DNA from: Pachyseris speciosa | Lineage: Eukaryota; Cnidaria; Anthozoa; Scleractinia; Pachyseridae | Length of the DNA: 64,000 bases | Direction: 5' to 3' | Assembly (NCBI GenBank): GCA_016490735.1 | Contig: JAEMWC010000096.1 | Span: 202,501 to 266,500, forward strand | Part shown: positions 11,765 to 23,189 of the stretch, piece by piece | How positions within the stretch are numbered: position 1 is the first letter of the stretch | Layout: each line of letters opens with the position of its first letter | Made by a program: the position numbers and the translations under genes | The notes under the pieces: generated by a model | The model's database searches: none | What the model was told of the DNA's origin: nothing | Seen by the model: the letters and a program-made list of their open reading frames with translations, nothing else

Positions 11765-14240
11765 GCTTTACTATCCCTAAGGAAAAATCAAGGGAATACT
11801 TGTAGTGTACGAGGCCGAGTCAATACACACCTTTGAGCCACTTCTTATCATGTCTAACGGTGTGCCTTCAAAGCTGCTTTTGAGACCGACCTTGATGGCA
11901 TGGTCTAAAACTTCTTATCTAGAGGAGAGAATCATTGGCTGGTTTAATTCTAACTTCTTGGATCATTAAGTTACAGTTCACTCTAGCTTAAATAGTTTGA
12001 CAAACAGCCCCTAATGCATGTAAAGCTTTCAAAAACGAAAACAGCCTTTCGGAAATATTTTGTTCCCGTTTTTCCAGATAGTTTGTCCACACAAACCGGC
12101 GACGTTTCAGTTCTAGATCTGTTGGGAAATATATAACGAAAATTGAGAGAATATCGTATTTATGTCGAGAATAAAGGGTTAACATTCGCGATCAAAAGCA
12201 GACCCAAAACATCTCTAGCCATGTCTGTTATGTCATACCTGGAAATTCATATCTTGTCAAAATGTATCCTCACGGATCCTTGTTGTCTGCGACAGTCTTT
12301 GCTAACTGCAATAAAACTTTTAGGTTAATTGAACTCTATTAACTTTGATTCTTCAAGTATAGACTGCGAGCAGTCTCTCTTTCTTTATTTCCGTCAATTG
12401 ATATATCAAATGGGGACTGAACCTCCTAGTCGTCGATGAATGTGCAGGTAGAAGCGATTGAGCTCACATGCACCGAACTAACTTGATTCTTCTTCAAGTA
12501 TTGAAGCATTACGGAAAAGAAATAATCTCAAGGAACAGGTGACGTTGCCACGTATTACAAAATAAGAAAGAAAATTAGTTGCATACCATTTAGGTCCTTT
12601 GTAGGCGGCGTTCTTCTGCTAATAACTGTATGTCGTCGAATTCATCCACTGACGATGGAATTCGTTCTTTGAAGGCTTCCCTCCTCACTCCCCCCAAGAA
12701 TAATCTACAAATTTCAATAAAATGCGTAAATAACAGCTGTGAATTCGAAGTATTCACTCAAAAAAAAAAAAAGAATTGCAAATCGGCTCAAGATTAGTTT
12801 TCCCTACCAAACAGAAACATTTTCCACGCAATCCATTCATTTCATGAGTTGTTCACTCAAACGCGCTTTTGCAATGGGCGCCATTTTGATAGACCCTGTC
12901 TCAGTCTTCACTTATCTTAACTACACGGTGCGAGGTAACGGCTTGGATTTTGCCTTTCAGTTATTAATTCCAGTTTGTAGCGGGAACATGCTAAGGTTGA
13001 GTACGATTCGGGCACAACCATGCAAGAACAACGGGGTCAAAATGGTACGAGTAGACCAATATTTTCCTTACGTATGGGGATAGTTAAGTCGTAACGAGCG
13101 ATACAGGCGGGCGAGCGCGTGAAAATTGCCTCTCGCGAGGAGACGCCACGCGCAGAGGGGAAGGAAATACAAGTGTGCTGGTTTCCCGAGCTTCATTAGC
13201 CCTGAGAAAACAAGGGAATACTTGTACTCTGCGGAGGCGAGTCAATACACACCCTTGAGTCCCTTCTTTATCGTGTCTAACGTTGTGCCTTCCCAGCTGC
13301 CTTCGAGACGGACCAAGGTCCTGTAGAAGAGAGAACTATTGGTTTAATAGGCCGTTCCGGAGTTGCGCAGGGAACTGGGGCGAGTTTCAAATTTTAACCA
13401 ATCGATAAATTGACATCATCACATGAAAGATAACGTTGAGAATGGCCATTTGACCAAGTTTGATGATTTTTCATTCAAAAGAGGCCAAGTTATGGGCTTT
13501 AAAACATAGTTCAAAATCCATACAAACGTCTCTAACCATGTGCATGCAAAGTCCTTCCTATACGAAGAAAAAGTGGTGCGTGTGTATTTATGAATCAATT
13601 TCCTTTATTTCCGTTTTTCCAGTTTATCCACACAAAGAAATTTTCTGCGGAAATTATTCAATGGACGGTATAAACCGCGTTGGTCTTGAGGAGTATGTGA
13701 TTACTAGCAATCAAAACAATCATTCAAAACTGCCATTGGTCACGCTACTCGCCTGCGGCTCGAAGGTTACTTCGTCGTTCTTCCCATGTTATGACGTCAT
13801 CCGTACGTTACCAGAGCACACACGCACTGTCAAATGGAATCTATTGTTAAATATGTAATGAACATTGAGAGAATATCATATTATAAAGGATTAACATCAG
13901 CATTTTAAAGTAGATCTAAAGCTTCTCTGGTTATGTCTGTTATGGCATACCTGGCTGCACATTCGTATCTCGCCATAAGGTATCCTCACGGATTCTCGTT
14001 GTCAGCGTCAGTCTTTGATGGTCTTTGATAACTGCAAAGAAATGTTTCGGTTGAGCCCTATAAACAACTTGATTCTTCAAAACTCAAGCCTAAATTTCCC
14101 GCTGGAATAAGTTTCTGATAGCAGTTTCTCATACTTTTCTAACTGGCTTTAACCTTTAGCCAGGGAATCCATTTTACCATCTTTCTGTACAGACAATTGA
14201 TAGAAAGGATATTGAACCTTCTTATCGTCCTTCTCACTTA
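11765..14240. repeat. Diverged local tandem duplication of gene-containing sequence
   Basis: Two blocks align in order with offsets of about 1.4-1.75 kb: 11765-11900 with 13196-13325 (shared GGGAATACTTGTA and GAGTCAATACACACC), 12040-12110 with 13610-13670, 12145-12350 with 13868-14085, and 12385-12450 with 14185-14240. Corresponding splice-site positions are retained in both copies, but the frame of one internal exon is broken in the left copy. Confidence 0.7.
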
Positions 14241-15148
14241 GTTCCATTTAGAGCATTGTCCATTTTATCCACGTTAATAGCTCTATTATATCTATTTTGT
14301 GGTTCTTTGGCAATACCTACCATAAATTTCTTCCTCGGCGTAAGTCTTCTTCGCACTGGATTCTAAACACATCTCTGACAACTGCGAGAAACGAACAATC
14401 AATCAGTTCCTGATCAGTCATTACAGGAAAGAGCTCCCCTCCTCGAAGGCACCGCCTACTCAATACCCAAGAGAGGGAAAAGGATTTTTATAAAGTTTTC
14501 TTTAAAGGGAACCTCCACTCTTACAAAAAATTGACGCTAAATTGTAGGCAATAATTATGGTTGCCCTATTGTTTAACACAAAGGATTTTCTGCTTCATTT
14601 GCTTCCTGACAATAGATGCAGCCATTACACGTCATCAAATCCAAAATGGCCGCCCCCCCTGGAAATTTGAAAGAGAAAATAGGAGATAATGATATCATTT
14701 TTTTTGTACACTTAAATGTTATATCAACGTTTCATAATAAAATTTGGAAGCTAGTAATTATTTCCAACAATTTAGCGTGAATTTTTGGTAAGAGTGGAGG
14801 TTCCCTTTAAAGATTTAGGTTGTATACAAAAAAAAAAAGTCATTTCCTGTAGTTATAACTTCTCGTATCTCGAAGTGGGCGCATTTCGATCCCCTCAACC
14901 CTCCCAAAGATCAACCCTAATAATCCAGATCATGTGTGAACTCGTTTTTGAAAATCCTTCATATGACATGTGCGCCCCGCCTTCCTTCGCATATCAGTGT
15001 GGATATAAGTTTCAGCCATAAAATACATTACCTGTGTTTCACTCCTTACTTCGACTAAAGAATCATCTTTTCGTACGCGAGCTGTCTTTCGTCTGGAACT
15101 TCTGGTCACTATCAGCGTTGATATGAAAAGACAAAGTGGCTGTGTCAT
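11988..15148 (-). CDS. Orphan spliced gene, small probable secreted protein
   Basis: Four exons join in phase on the minus strand: 15148-15032 (39 codons, ATG), 14381-14321 (20 codons plus 1 base), 14031-13951 (2 + 26 codons + 1 base) and 12118-11988 (2 bases, 42 codons, TAA). All borders are GT/AG. The product is about 129 residues. It has a short hydrophobic start (LCLFISTLIV) consistent with a signal peptide, then a basic patch (RSSRRKTARVRK), then a charged, cysteine-poor remainder ending in a helical-looking segment (ISERLFSFLKALHALGAV). I do not recognise any family. Exon 3 has a diverged copy at 12305-12239 that carries a stop, and the last exon has a diverged copy near 13600-13660 that is short. 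The use of 12118-11988 as the true last exon is therefore inferred from phase and openness. A TTAA-flanked MITE sits in the first intron. Confidence 0.5.
12239..12305 (-). pseudogene. Diverged copy of orphan-gene exon 3 with a stop
   Basis: The acceptor (TTGCAG) and donor (CAG/GTATG) are kept and the sequence aligns with 14031-13951, sharing ATCCGTGAGGATAC. It is shorter and reads into TGA in the aligned frame. It would also break phase with the next exon, so it is probably skipped or dead. Confidence 0.45.
14506..14806. mobile_element. TTAA-flanked MITE (Kolobok- or piggyBac-type)
   Basis: Long terminal inverted repeats start AGGGAACCTCCACTCTTAC and end GTAAGAGTGGAGGTTCCCT, and extend inward through GACGCTAAATTGT and ACAATTTAGCGTG. 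Both sides are bordered by TTAA (14502-14505 and 14807-14810). A TTAA duplication with AGGG ends suggests Kolobok; piggyBac is the alternative. It lies in the first intron of the orphan gene. Confidence 0.8.
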
Positions 15149-15454
15149 GGTTTACTTATGTACAATATTTGCATCTGAGATTGTGTTTCATAACCTCCAC
15201 TACTCTTGAGTAAAAGATGATGTTATGCAATGCGGTTTTGCCTATTTTAACACACGAGGAAGGTATAAGAAAATGATGGACTAATTGCTGTACCCAGGGA
15301 CCAAATAGTAGTGTAAATTACGCAGTGTGTTGAACCCTATTTTCGCAGACTTCTTAGCCATTAGTAGATCAGCCTATTTAAGTCGGAACTAACGAAACTG
15401 GGTATTCCGTTGGTAAAATGCAGGATTTTATACAATTTTCAACGAGGGATTAAT

Positions 15455-15680
15455 GACGTACCTTCAGACCTACGTCGCGCATCCCAAACCCCTTACCCCA
15501 CCCCATAGAGGCTCTCAACCTTGGCCGAGACATACCCTATGAAGGGTGGCGTAGGGATAAGGGATGTCGTGATTCTGGAAAATGGCCATTTTTTCTTGAA
15601 TTTGGTGAAGCAAGGACCTCTCGTTCGTTGTTTGAACTTCGGGTCTCCCTCTGTCTCCTTCCTCGTTAAATGATGATCTG
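15455..15680 (-). repeat. Exon-like dispersed repeat, intact copy
   Basis: About 215 bp is shared with 19985-20186, including ATAGAGGCTCTCAACCTTGG and ACCCTATGAA. On the minus strand this copy has an acceptor (CCCACGCAG), an open stretch of about 47 codons, and a possible donor (ATAGG/GTATGT). The partner copy has stops in the same frame. It may be a duplicated exon of an unidentified gene or just a mobile repeat. Confidence 0.45.
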
Positions 15681-15708
15681 CGTGGGAAGAAAGTGCTTTG
15701 AACGTACA

Positions 15709-17949
15709 TTATGCAACACGTTATTTCAGTTACTAATTACCTCGTTCTCAAGCATTCAGTATCACTAAAACAAGAGAAAGGCTTTGCTACAAGTGAATGC
15801 ATAATAAAAAAGACACGGCAATGGAGGGATAGAACCTTCTTTGTTTAGATCCGAACGCAAATTCAGTAATTGTCAATTTAATATCGCTTTTCCTTTTATT
15901 TATAATCGTCATCAACAAGTAGCTTCTGAAAGATTTGACAACACAAGTTCTTGAACTTACCTGTACACCAGCTTGTAGATCGTTTGCATACTCTAGACTT
16001 CTTCTTCTTCTTCTTCTTCTTCTTCTACTCTTCATTCAATAGTTATCTGTAACAATCTGTCAATAAAACTGCTAACAAAATACAAGTGAAGCATGGTATA
16101 ATCATATCATTCAGCTGGCAATCCTGAAAAGAAATCAGCAAATTAGAGCATCTCCTGAGCATACAAGTATGTAAGTAAACCAGTCAATAAAGCAATCAAT
16201 CGATTGCATGATAAGTAAATTAACAAATCGATAATTATATCGCGAGATCTCATTTGCGAGTCCTTGCCAGCGCAGTTGCAGACATTGCGCGTGTTCTCTC
16301 TCTGTCACGTGAGCGTTCACTCTCGCTCACTCTCTCGCACGCACTCCACAAACACACACAGGACTGATACAAACAACGGATTTGACAACTACATACAAAC
16401 AAAACAAGTGCTTACACAAACGTAACATATATGGGGAGGGTTTAGGGTAAGAAGAGAGTATGATGTAGAAATAAGAGGCTCTGGTCAATAAAAGAGAAAT
16501 TGAGCCTTGTGTGGAAATAATAGGGATATCAGTAAGATATAAGAAAAGTAGTGGACAGGTGACCATCCGGGAGGATAAATGGGTGCGAATAAGTCTGTAG
16601 AGTGAAGGTGTGAGTAGGAAAAGGAGTGTCATAGTGACAGAAAATGGGAATTTTGTAGAGTTTGAACTCTGGAAATTGACGGCAAATCATAAAATCAATC
16701 CTTTTATGAGGTAGAGGAATGGCTTATAGACCGTTTTCATTCACGTGACTACTAGCCATATTGGTTTACTGAAACAAAAGATTCCCAATTCCCAGAGGCT
16801 TAGTTTGGGACACCAGCATGGCCGCTGTTCCTTTGTTTTGGGACACCAACATGGCCGCCATGACGTCATATGAAAACACTCTATTGTAGCCTAGAGTCTT
16901 GTGTATAGACTTCAGTAGTCCAGACGCTAGGAACCTTGCAGTTCAACAAAAACCAACCAAATCACCAACAAAGAAAAACCACAGTAGTCTTGCTCCAACT
17001 TCCCCCGCTGCAACTGCCATCTTCCTCTGCAATAACGCGGTGATCCAAGATTGATGTCCCTTAGCTTTCGAACCATTTGGACTATTTCTGTGCGCAGGAA
17101 ATATGCCATTCTAATGAAGACCAAGAATGATGACGCATTTTAGCTATAAACCTGTGAATAGTAATGGAATAAAATTTCCAGCAGGCAAATTCTGTGCTCC
17201 ATGTGTTGAAGGAGAAAATTAAATCATTTACTGTCGATTACTTCGCAACAGGTACGGAGAAAGATTGCGCAACACGACGAACGAATGCTATAGTTGAGCG
17301 CAGTGGTAAAAGTGAAACCCAAAACGTATCAAGTCAATATGTCCATAGTCTTGAAGGTAGATCATGATATCGGGATAAACACAGACCGCACGAGAAGGTG
17401 GAACTCAAAACAGTGAAATGCAGATCGAATTCGAAATCCGGAGACAAGGCGCAATCGCGCGCAGCCTTCATGGCGATGTTGGCAAGATAAGCTCGCGTTT
17501 TTGCGCATAATGCTGTCAGATCTAATGAACGATACAGAAGCAGAAGAATAGACAGCTTGTTCAAGACGATACTTGCAGAGTCTGATCACTCTGATGTCCA
17601 ACACCGGAGAAAGCAGTAAGTGCCCCTATGACTGGAAAAGCACCGAAAATAATTGCAAAGATGAAAGTCAGTGGAAGCGTCAAGAAAACATTTGAACAAG
17701 ATAAAGCACGTGACCATGGGCAGATTGCACATGACAAAACTGGATGAAGCACATGGATTGAACTTCACAGGATGACGGCATGAGGAATACAAATCGGTGA
17801 ATTATACTGAGGTTACTCGAATGTGGACAGACTACAAACGACACGATTGATGTTATAATCGAAAGGAAGAGAATTGACTATAAACTTGAAAAGAGACGAA
17901 ACGAGAAGCACAGATTGTTGTGAAAAACAGTTGCGAAACATGAGTTCGT
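15709..17949. other. Repeat-rich stretch without a recognised gene
   Basis: The stretch holds a (CTT)n microsatellite at about 16003-16026, a GTAAGT donor on the minus strand near 15959 after a short ATG frame of arginines, and the small element at 16728-16888. The remaining open frames are short, uncorroborated and do not look like known proteins. Confidence 0.4.
16728..16888. mobile_element. Small MITE-like element with GACCGTTTTCATTCACGTGA end
   Basis: The left end GACCGTTTTCATTCACGTGA is an approximate inverse of the right end, which runs TGACGTCATATGAAAACACTC. Inside, GGGACACCAGCATGGCCGC and GGGACACCAACATGGCCGC form a direct repeat. It is a probable short inverted-repeat element; the borders are approximate. 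Confidence 0.45.
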
Positions 17950-18720
17950 GTGTGAAGTACGAAAAAGATGACGACTTAGGTCTATCATGAGCCTACAAAA
18001 GCCGGTTAATACACGATTACGGAATCATTTCGAACGCTGAATACGCTGTAGATGGAGAGTAGTTTGGGATGAATTAATGGGTTACCTTACTCGAAGTACG
18101 AAAAAGATGACGACTTAGGTCTATCATAGGCCTACAAAAGCCGGTCAATACACGATTACGGAATTATTTCCAACGCTGAATACCTGTAGATGGAGAGTAG
18201 TTTTGGATGAATTAATGGATGGTATACCTTACCTTTACGAAATGAGATAAATATGGATAAAAAAGATATCGCTATTCAGTGCTTTGTTGATAATAAAAAG
18301 ACCAAGATGTAACATGGATCGAAGACGACCGGGAAAGCGGTAATGTAATTACAAAATGATTTCAGGCATTAATTGAATACACTCGGCGGTAGTTGGAGAG
18401 CAGTTTGGACTGCATCAATTTGTAGTATAATAAACATCTTAACTCTTCGGAATGAGACAAAAATGGGTCAACTCAAAAAGACATCGATATCGCCTGAAAT
18501 TCGGATGTTACTCGGTGCCATGAAACGATTAAGGTTGAATATATGAGAGACAGGGAGGGGTAATATTTTTACGAAATTATTTCGTGCGTTGAATCCATTG
18601 TAGTCATTGCGCAGCCAGTTGAGGCTGCATTTTCGAAAAGAAGCAAATATAGATCGAACGAGTCATCGATATCGTCTGAAATTTGAGCATCCCTCATCAT
18701 TTTGCTGAAATAATGAGATG
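17950..18720. repeat. Degenerate tandem units with splice-like signals on the minus strand
   Basis: Two close copies of about 138 bp (17958-18094 and 18095-18240) share GTACGAAAAAGATGACGACT, CTACAAAAGCCGGT and ACACGATTACGGAAT. More diverged units follow near 18340-18460 and 18560-18690 (GGAGAGYAGTTTGG, GACATCGATATCG). Read on the minus strand, each clear unit has a polypyrimidine-AG acceptor (TCTCCATCTACAG) and a GTAAGGTA donor, but all three frames between them are closed. This suggests tandem noncoding exons or chance. Confidence 0.6.
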
Positions 18721-19687
18721 AAACGTTGCAGCCCACTTTTCCAATCCTCGTATCTTAATCTCCAGCTAAAGATGACATTAGCGTTGTTCTGTGAAGCTGT
18801 CTTGTTTCTTGGAAACTGTAGAATTGATTACCTGCAACAAAAGAAGAAAACTGACAAGAGTAAGTACAGTATGATCATCATGATAATAAAACACAACAAT
18901 CAATTTCAAACAAACAAGACGAGGTGAAGATCTCAGCGAGAAACCTATCATATACATCTCACAGCACTCAAGTCTGTTATAGATTCAGCTCCTCACTAAC
19001 TAATAAGAGGTGTACTCAACAATTAACGAAGTAGGCGTTGTCTCAGTAGAGATAGGCCTTTCAGTCAAACTGATAAGGGAGAAGACGGACATCTCCCAAG
19101 AAAGAGATCAAACAAGCCCTACCTGGCTTTCCGGAGTGGAGCACTAGAGAGTACTATAAGATTAGTACTAGAGGTACTATAAGATTTGAATACAGCAAGA
19201 AACGAGATGTGACATAATGTTTTACAGTGGAGAGAAAAGATTGAGTTGAATAAGTAGACTTACCTAACTTTGAAGCCAAAGACTTCAGATCCTTTAGCAA
19301 GAAAATAAAGAATGGTGCTTCCTCTGAAGAGCAGAAGACAACACAAAGTAGAACGCATTTTTAAAAACATTGAAAGGAATGAAAAAAGAGGGGTAACTAG
19401 CTGTCCAGTTCACAGTCAAAACTACATGAGGATGGAACAGGAAAACTGTTGTCTTCCGCCCCGTTTCAAAGTTATAAAATTCTAGAACCATATGATGAGC
19501 ATCAGAGCGGACGTAGAGGCAGAAAACAATGAGAGCTGTATAGGGAACATTGTCTGGTGAAATGAAAGCTGCCTGTATAAGAAATCATGAAAACAGGAAC
19601 AAGACCAGAAAGATCTCATAGTCAGATAAAATTGTTTGGGGAGGCGATGGCGAGGGAGGGAAGACAGAAGCAGAGCTGATAGGAAAG

Positions 19688-19813
19688 TAGACTTGCCACA
19701 AGTCGACCTCTCGAGTCTCACAGCAAAGAAAGCCGAGAGGAGCGAGCTTTTTAGGTCGCGAAGCGGCTGAGCGAGCCATTTTAAATAGGACGAAGGACTT
19801 TTTCAAAAGTCTA
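19688..19813. mobile_element. Short Mutator-like MITE, 9-bp target duplication
   Basis: The element starts TAGACTTGCCACAAGTCGAC and ends AAAGTCTA. It is flanked by ATAGGAAAG (19679-19687) and ATAGGAAGG (19814-19822). It is a 126 bp deletion derivative of the 399 bp copy at 58255-58653. A 9-bp duplication fits a Mutator-type mobiliser. Confidence 0.8.
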
Positions 19814-19984
19814 ATAGGAAGGTACCAACCTTCAGAGTTGGTTTCTGGCGCCGGAGTCTAAAACAGACAAAACAATGTAGAAGTAAAAGTAGAAAAGACG
19901 TGTTTTTGCATTGATTTTGAAGCAGAAGACTCAGTGAATGGTCAATACCACCACAGATAGACAGAATAGTGAAACCTTTGAATA

Positions 19985-20186
19985 AGTACCTTCATTCCTA
20001 CGTCGCTCATTCCAAACCCCTTGCCCCACCCCATAGAGGCTCTCAACCTTGGCCGAGCCATACCCTATGAAAGGTGGCGTAGGGATAAGGGATGACTCTG
20101 GATAATGACCATTCTTTCTTTAATTTGGTGAAGCTGAGACCTCATTCCTTGTTTAAGCTCCCTCTGTCTCCTTCGTCGTCAAATAA
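19985..20186 (-). repeat. Second copy of the exon-like repeat, frame broken
   Basis: It aligns with 15455-15670 but has small deletions and stop codons in the frame that is open there. Confidence 0.6.
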
Positions 20187-20663
20187 ATAGTGAAGCCTTT
20201 GAATCAGTGGAGGCTTCAAAGGGATAGCGTATGGCATCGGTAAGAAAGCGTTAAAAATGGGACAAAACGATGAGGTACGAAAAGCAGAGTACACATGAAT
20301 AGAGGAGACCGACTACAAGAAATGGGAAACTAGTGCCATAAATGGCGAAGTTAAAGAAAGAGAAAATGAAAGATGGAAATCTGCAGGAACTAAGAGAAAC
20401 TGAAAGAAGGTTAAATCAACGAGAGGGTTAAACGAGAGTACCAAGTCCAAGAAACAGGAAATAAAGGACGGAAATTTGTATTGAATGGAACAGAAAGAAA
20501 GTCTTATTCGCGAGAGAGCTCAAGGAGTGCACAACAGAGAAAAAGAGAGCTTCAGCAATTAGGGTTTTTCACAACCGAGCAGTGTGTAGATGCTGATGTA
20601 GGGGTCATTTCCACAACCAGAGAAAGAATAAGTTGTAATCTGAACAAGCACTAAATGCAGTAG

Positions 20664-21143
20664 GAAGGATACTTCACAAATTAATGTGATCAAGTAAGCT
20701 GAAGCCACTCAAAAGGCACTAAGGCCACAAGGTAGCGGGCATTACCCCTTAAATCTACCAAAGCAAAGATTGAGCCCAAGCATTAGCAGCCATGGACAGC
20801 TGTTTCGGCCTTGTTAGACCTCATCAGCATGGTATAGCTAATGCTCAGGCTCAAGAACCCACATATCAATAAAACAAGCAATGAAAACGTAAAGATTGTG
20901 GGATGTGGCTGGAGTGACAAGGATACTTCACAAATTAAAGTGATCAAGTAAGCTGAAGCCACTCAAAAGGCACTAAGGCCACAAGGTAGCGGGCATTACC
21001 CCTTAAATCTACCAAAGCAAAGATTGAGCCCAAGCATTAGCAGCCATGGACAGCTGTTTCGGCCTTGTTAGACCTCATCAGCATGGCATAGCTAATACTC
21101 AGGCTCAAGAACCCACATATCAATAAAACAAGCAATGAAACCT
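20664..21143. repeat. 254-bp tandem repeat, two units
   Basis: Units beginning AAGGATACTTCACAAATT at about 20665 and 20919 are nearly identical. They include GGCACTAAGGCCACAAGGTA and GGACAGCTGTTTCGGCC. Another copy, followed by an inverted partial copy, lies at 38500-38870, so the sequence is dispersed as well as tandem. Confidence 0.8.
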
Positions 21144-21293
21144 GAAAAGAGGAACGACAAGTCTTCCGCATCATTCACGGGAACTAAGTTGGAGGTCAGA
21201 AGTATGACCGTATCGCAAGTGTTTTGCGATGCAAAAGGGGACCACAGCAAGCATAATTTGCAGCATGCACTGGTAGAAGCGTCTCATCAGTAA

Positions 21294-21295
21294 TC

Positions 21296-21327
<32 letters not shown>

Positions 21328-21397
21328 CTTCTTCTTCTTCTTCTTCTTCTTCTTCTTCTTCTTCTTCTTCTTCGTCTTCGTCTTCGTCTTCGTCTTC
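21294..21397. repeat. (TTG)n(TTC)n(TTCG/TCT)n microsatellite
   Basis: A run of TTG followed by TTC and then CGTCTT repeats. The long leucine/phenylalanine or arginine frames seen here are translation of the simple repeat. Confidence 0.9.
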
Positions 21398-21536
21398 CAA
21401 CGTTGTTCATTGTGTCCTACCGAGTCATCTCGCTTTGAAGTTGACCTTGTTTTTGAACCCAGTCCGCGATTCCATTTTCTACCACTTAGTCTTAATGAAA
21501 CATTAGTTTAAATTATTTTAACTCATTACTAAAGAA

Positions 21537-21584
21537 GTGCGCGACCAGCCCATAGGAAGCAAGATTTCCTATGAACCCCCGCAC
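21537..21584. ncRNA. Structured hairpin motif, copy 1
   Basis: The outer stem GTGCG pairs with CGCAC, and the inner stem CATAGGAA pairs with TTCCTATG around a 7-base loop. The segments between the stems, CGACCAGCC and AACCCC, match those of copies 2 and 3 while the stems differ by compensating changes. This is inferred to be a structured RNA or ssDNA motif; strand and transcription are unknown. Confidence 0.45.
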
Positions 21585-22605
21585 CACTCTGTTGAACTCT
21601 TTTAACGCTAAAATAAAGTTAGACAAAGGTGAGATCGGTCTTGCAGTCCCCCCTTGCATGTGAGTCCTTCCGTCTCTGCTTTTGAATCTTCGTAAGATGT
21701 CAGCTTTTTTTCTCGGAGTTCAGACGTGTGTGTTGTGCCTTACTAATTTATTCTTGATTTCCATGACTTGCATTCCCCATTGACGTTAAGTCTTCTTATC
21801 CCACTTATGAAGTACAGTCGTCTTCTTCAGGCGTTTCCTCTTAGTGTTTCACTTTCGTCCAGTGTTGATACCATCCATAGATGTGATGAATTGCTTGTTA
21901 ACTGTATACATCTTCCACACGGATTCTTGCTGTGGCTTCTTAATCTTGGTTTGACTTTGTATCTTCGTTTCCCCCATTCCTCAGGTTTGTCTTTGTTCTT
22001 CATATCTGGCATTCTTCAGCGTGTTTCTGTCCCTTCGGTCTTGCAGTCTTCGAGTTTTGTTTTGTTTTGTTCTGAAAAACCCTAACAAGTCTAGAGCACC
22101 ATGGGTATGACTGTACTCAAGTCGCCAAACATCAGAAAAGAAGAGGTGTTATATAGATTGCTATAGATTTTTCGAAACAAAAGTAACGGGAAACAATCGC
22201 TGAGAAGAAAAAAAGACAAAAAGAAGGAAAGAAAGGGAATTCGTTTAGCCGCTGCAGGCTGAAACATCCAGGTAAACGCAGTTCAAAGCCAATATTCCGG
22301 TCAGTCCTCTTCGGTTCATTTGCTGTCTCATAGGCCATGATGATGAAATTCTTCTAAAATTGCTTGGGATGTTTATCCACATCGTTATTCGCTCTTCCGT
22401 CCCCCATCTTCCATGTATTCTTTTTCGTCTTTGTATGTTAAGTTCGTCAATTAGATTTTTAGAAGATATTGAATAGCAAGAGCGCACCCGCACTACAGCA
22501 AAACAGAAAAACGCTTTGAGCTGCAGAAAGAAAAGCAACAGAAAAACTCCTTGAGCCCTCAAGAAAGAAGAGAGAAACGACCCGGTAAAGTCATTTAAAA
22601 GATCA

Positions 22606-22872
22606 GTGTTTTTTCTTCTTCCTCTTCTTGTTCTTGTTCTTCTTCCTCTTCTTCTTCCTCTTCTTGTTCTTGTTCTTCTTCCTCTTCTTGTTCTTCTTCT
22701 TCTTCTTCTTGGTGTATTTCTTCTTGTTGTTCGTCTTGGTCTTCTTCTTCTTCTTGGTCAACTTCTTGGTCTTCAGCTCTTTCTTCTTGTTTTTCTTGTT
22801 ATTGTTCGCCTTGCTCTTTTTCTTGCTCTTGTTCTTCTTCTTCGTTCTCTTCAGGCTTTTTTTTTCTTCTTG
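22606..22872. repeat. CTT/GTT-rich polypyrimidine tract
   Basis: A low-complexity run of TTCTTCCTCTTCTTGTTC-type repeats. The Leu/Phe-rich frame on one strand and the Lys/Asn frame on the other are both by-products of composition. Confidence 0.8.
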
Positions 22873-22904
22873 GAATGTTCTTATTAACTACTCTTACTGA
22901 ATAA

Positions 22905-22954
22905 GTGCGCACGACCAGCTCATGGGATGCTACCCATCCCAAGAACTCCCACAC
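22905..22954. ncRNA. Structured hairpin motif, copy 2
   Basis: The inner stem TGGGATG pairs with CATCCCA around a 5-base loop. The outer stem GTGCG pairs with CACAC with one mismatch. The conserved CGACCAGCTC and GAACTCCC segments flank the inner stem. It lies 128-132 bases before copy 3. Confidence 0.45.
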
Positions 22955-23036
22955 CGAAAAACATTTCTTAAGATAATTTAGCGGTGCTATAGTATTTATT
23001 CTCTATTACTTGTATTAAAGATTATGTGAAAACTGC

Positions 23037-23082
23037 ACGCGACCAGCCCATGTGATGTTAAGCATCACATGAACTCCCGCGT
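23037..23082. ncRNA. Structured hairpin motif, copy 3
   Basis: The inner stem CATGTGATG pairs perfectly with CATCACATG around a 5-base loop. The outer stem ACGCG pairs perfectly with CGCGT. The conserved GACCAGCCC and GAACTCCC segments are retained. Both stems differ in sequence from copy 1 but stay paired. Confidence 0.45.
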
Positions 23083-23189
23083 CTCTACTAAAATCAGCAT
23101 TGTATTATGAATCTTTTATAGTTAAGCTAATTTACCCACCCCACCCACCCAGCCCACCCCGGGGGAAAAGAAAATCGCTGGTGAAAATT

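Noticed and set aside
13570..13660. Alternative last exon for the orphan secreted gene
   Set aside because: It aligns with the chosen last exon and has an acceptor, but terminates after about 16 codons; less convincing than 12118-11988.
21171..21511. Arginine-rich and leucine/phenylalanine-rich open frames
   Set aside because: They are translation of the TTG/TTC microsatellite.
22606..22900. Hydrophobic 90-residue frames that look like membrane proteins
   Set aside because: The CTT/GTT low-complexity tract gives Leu/Phe in any frame; no splice or start context.
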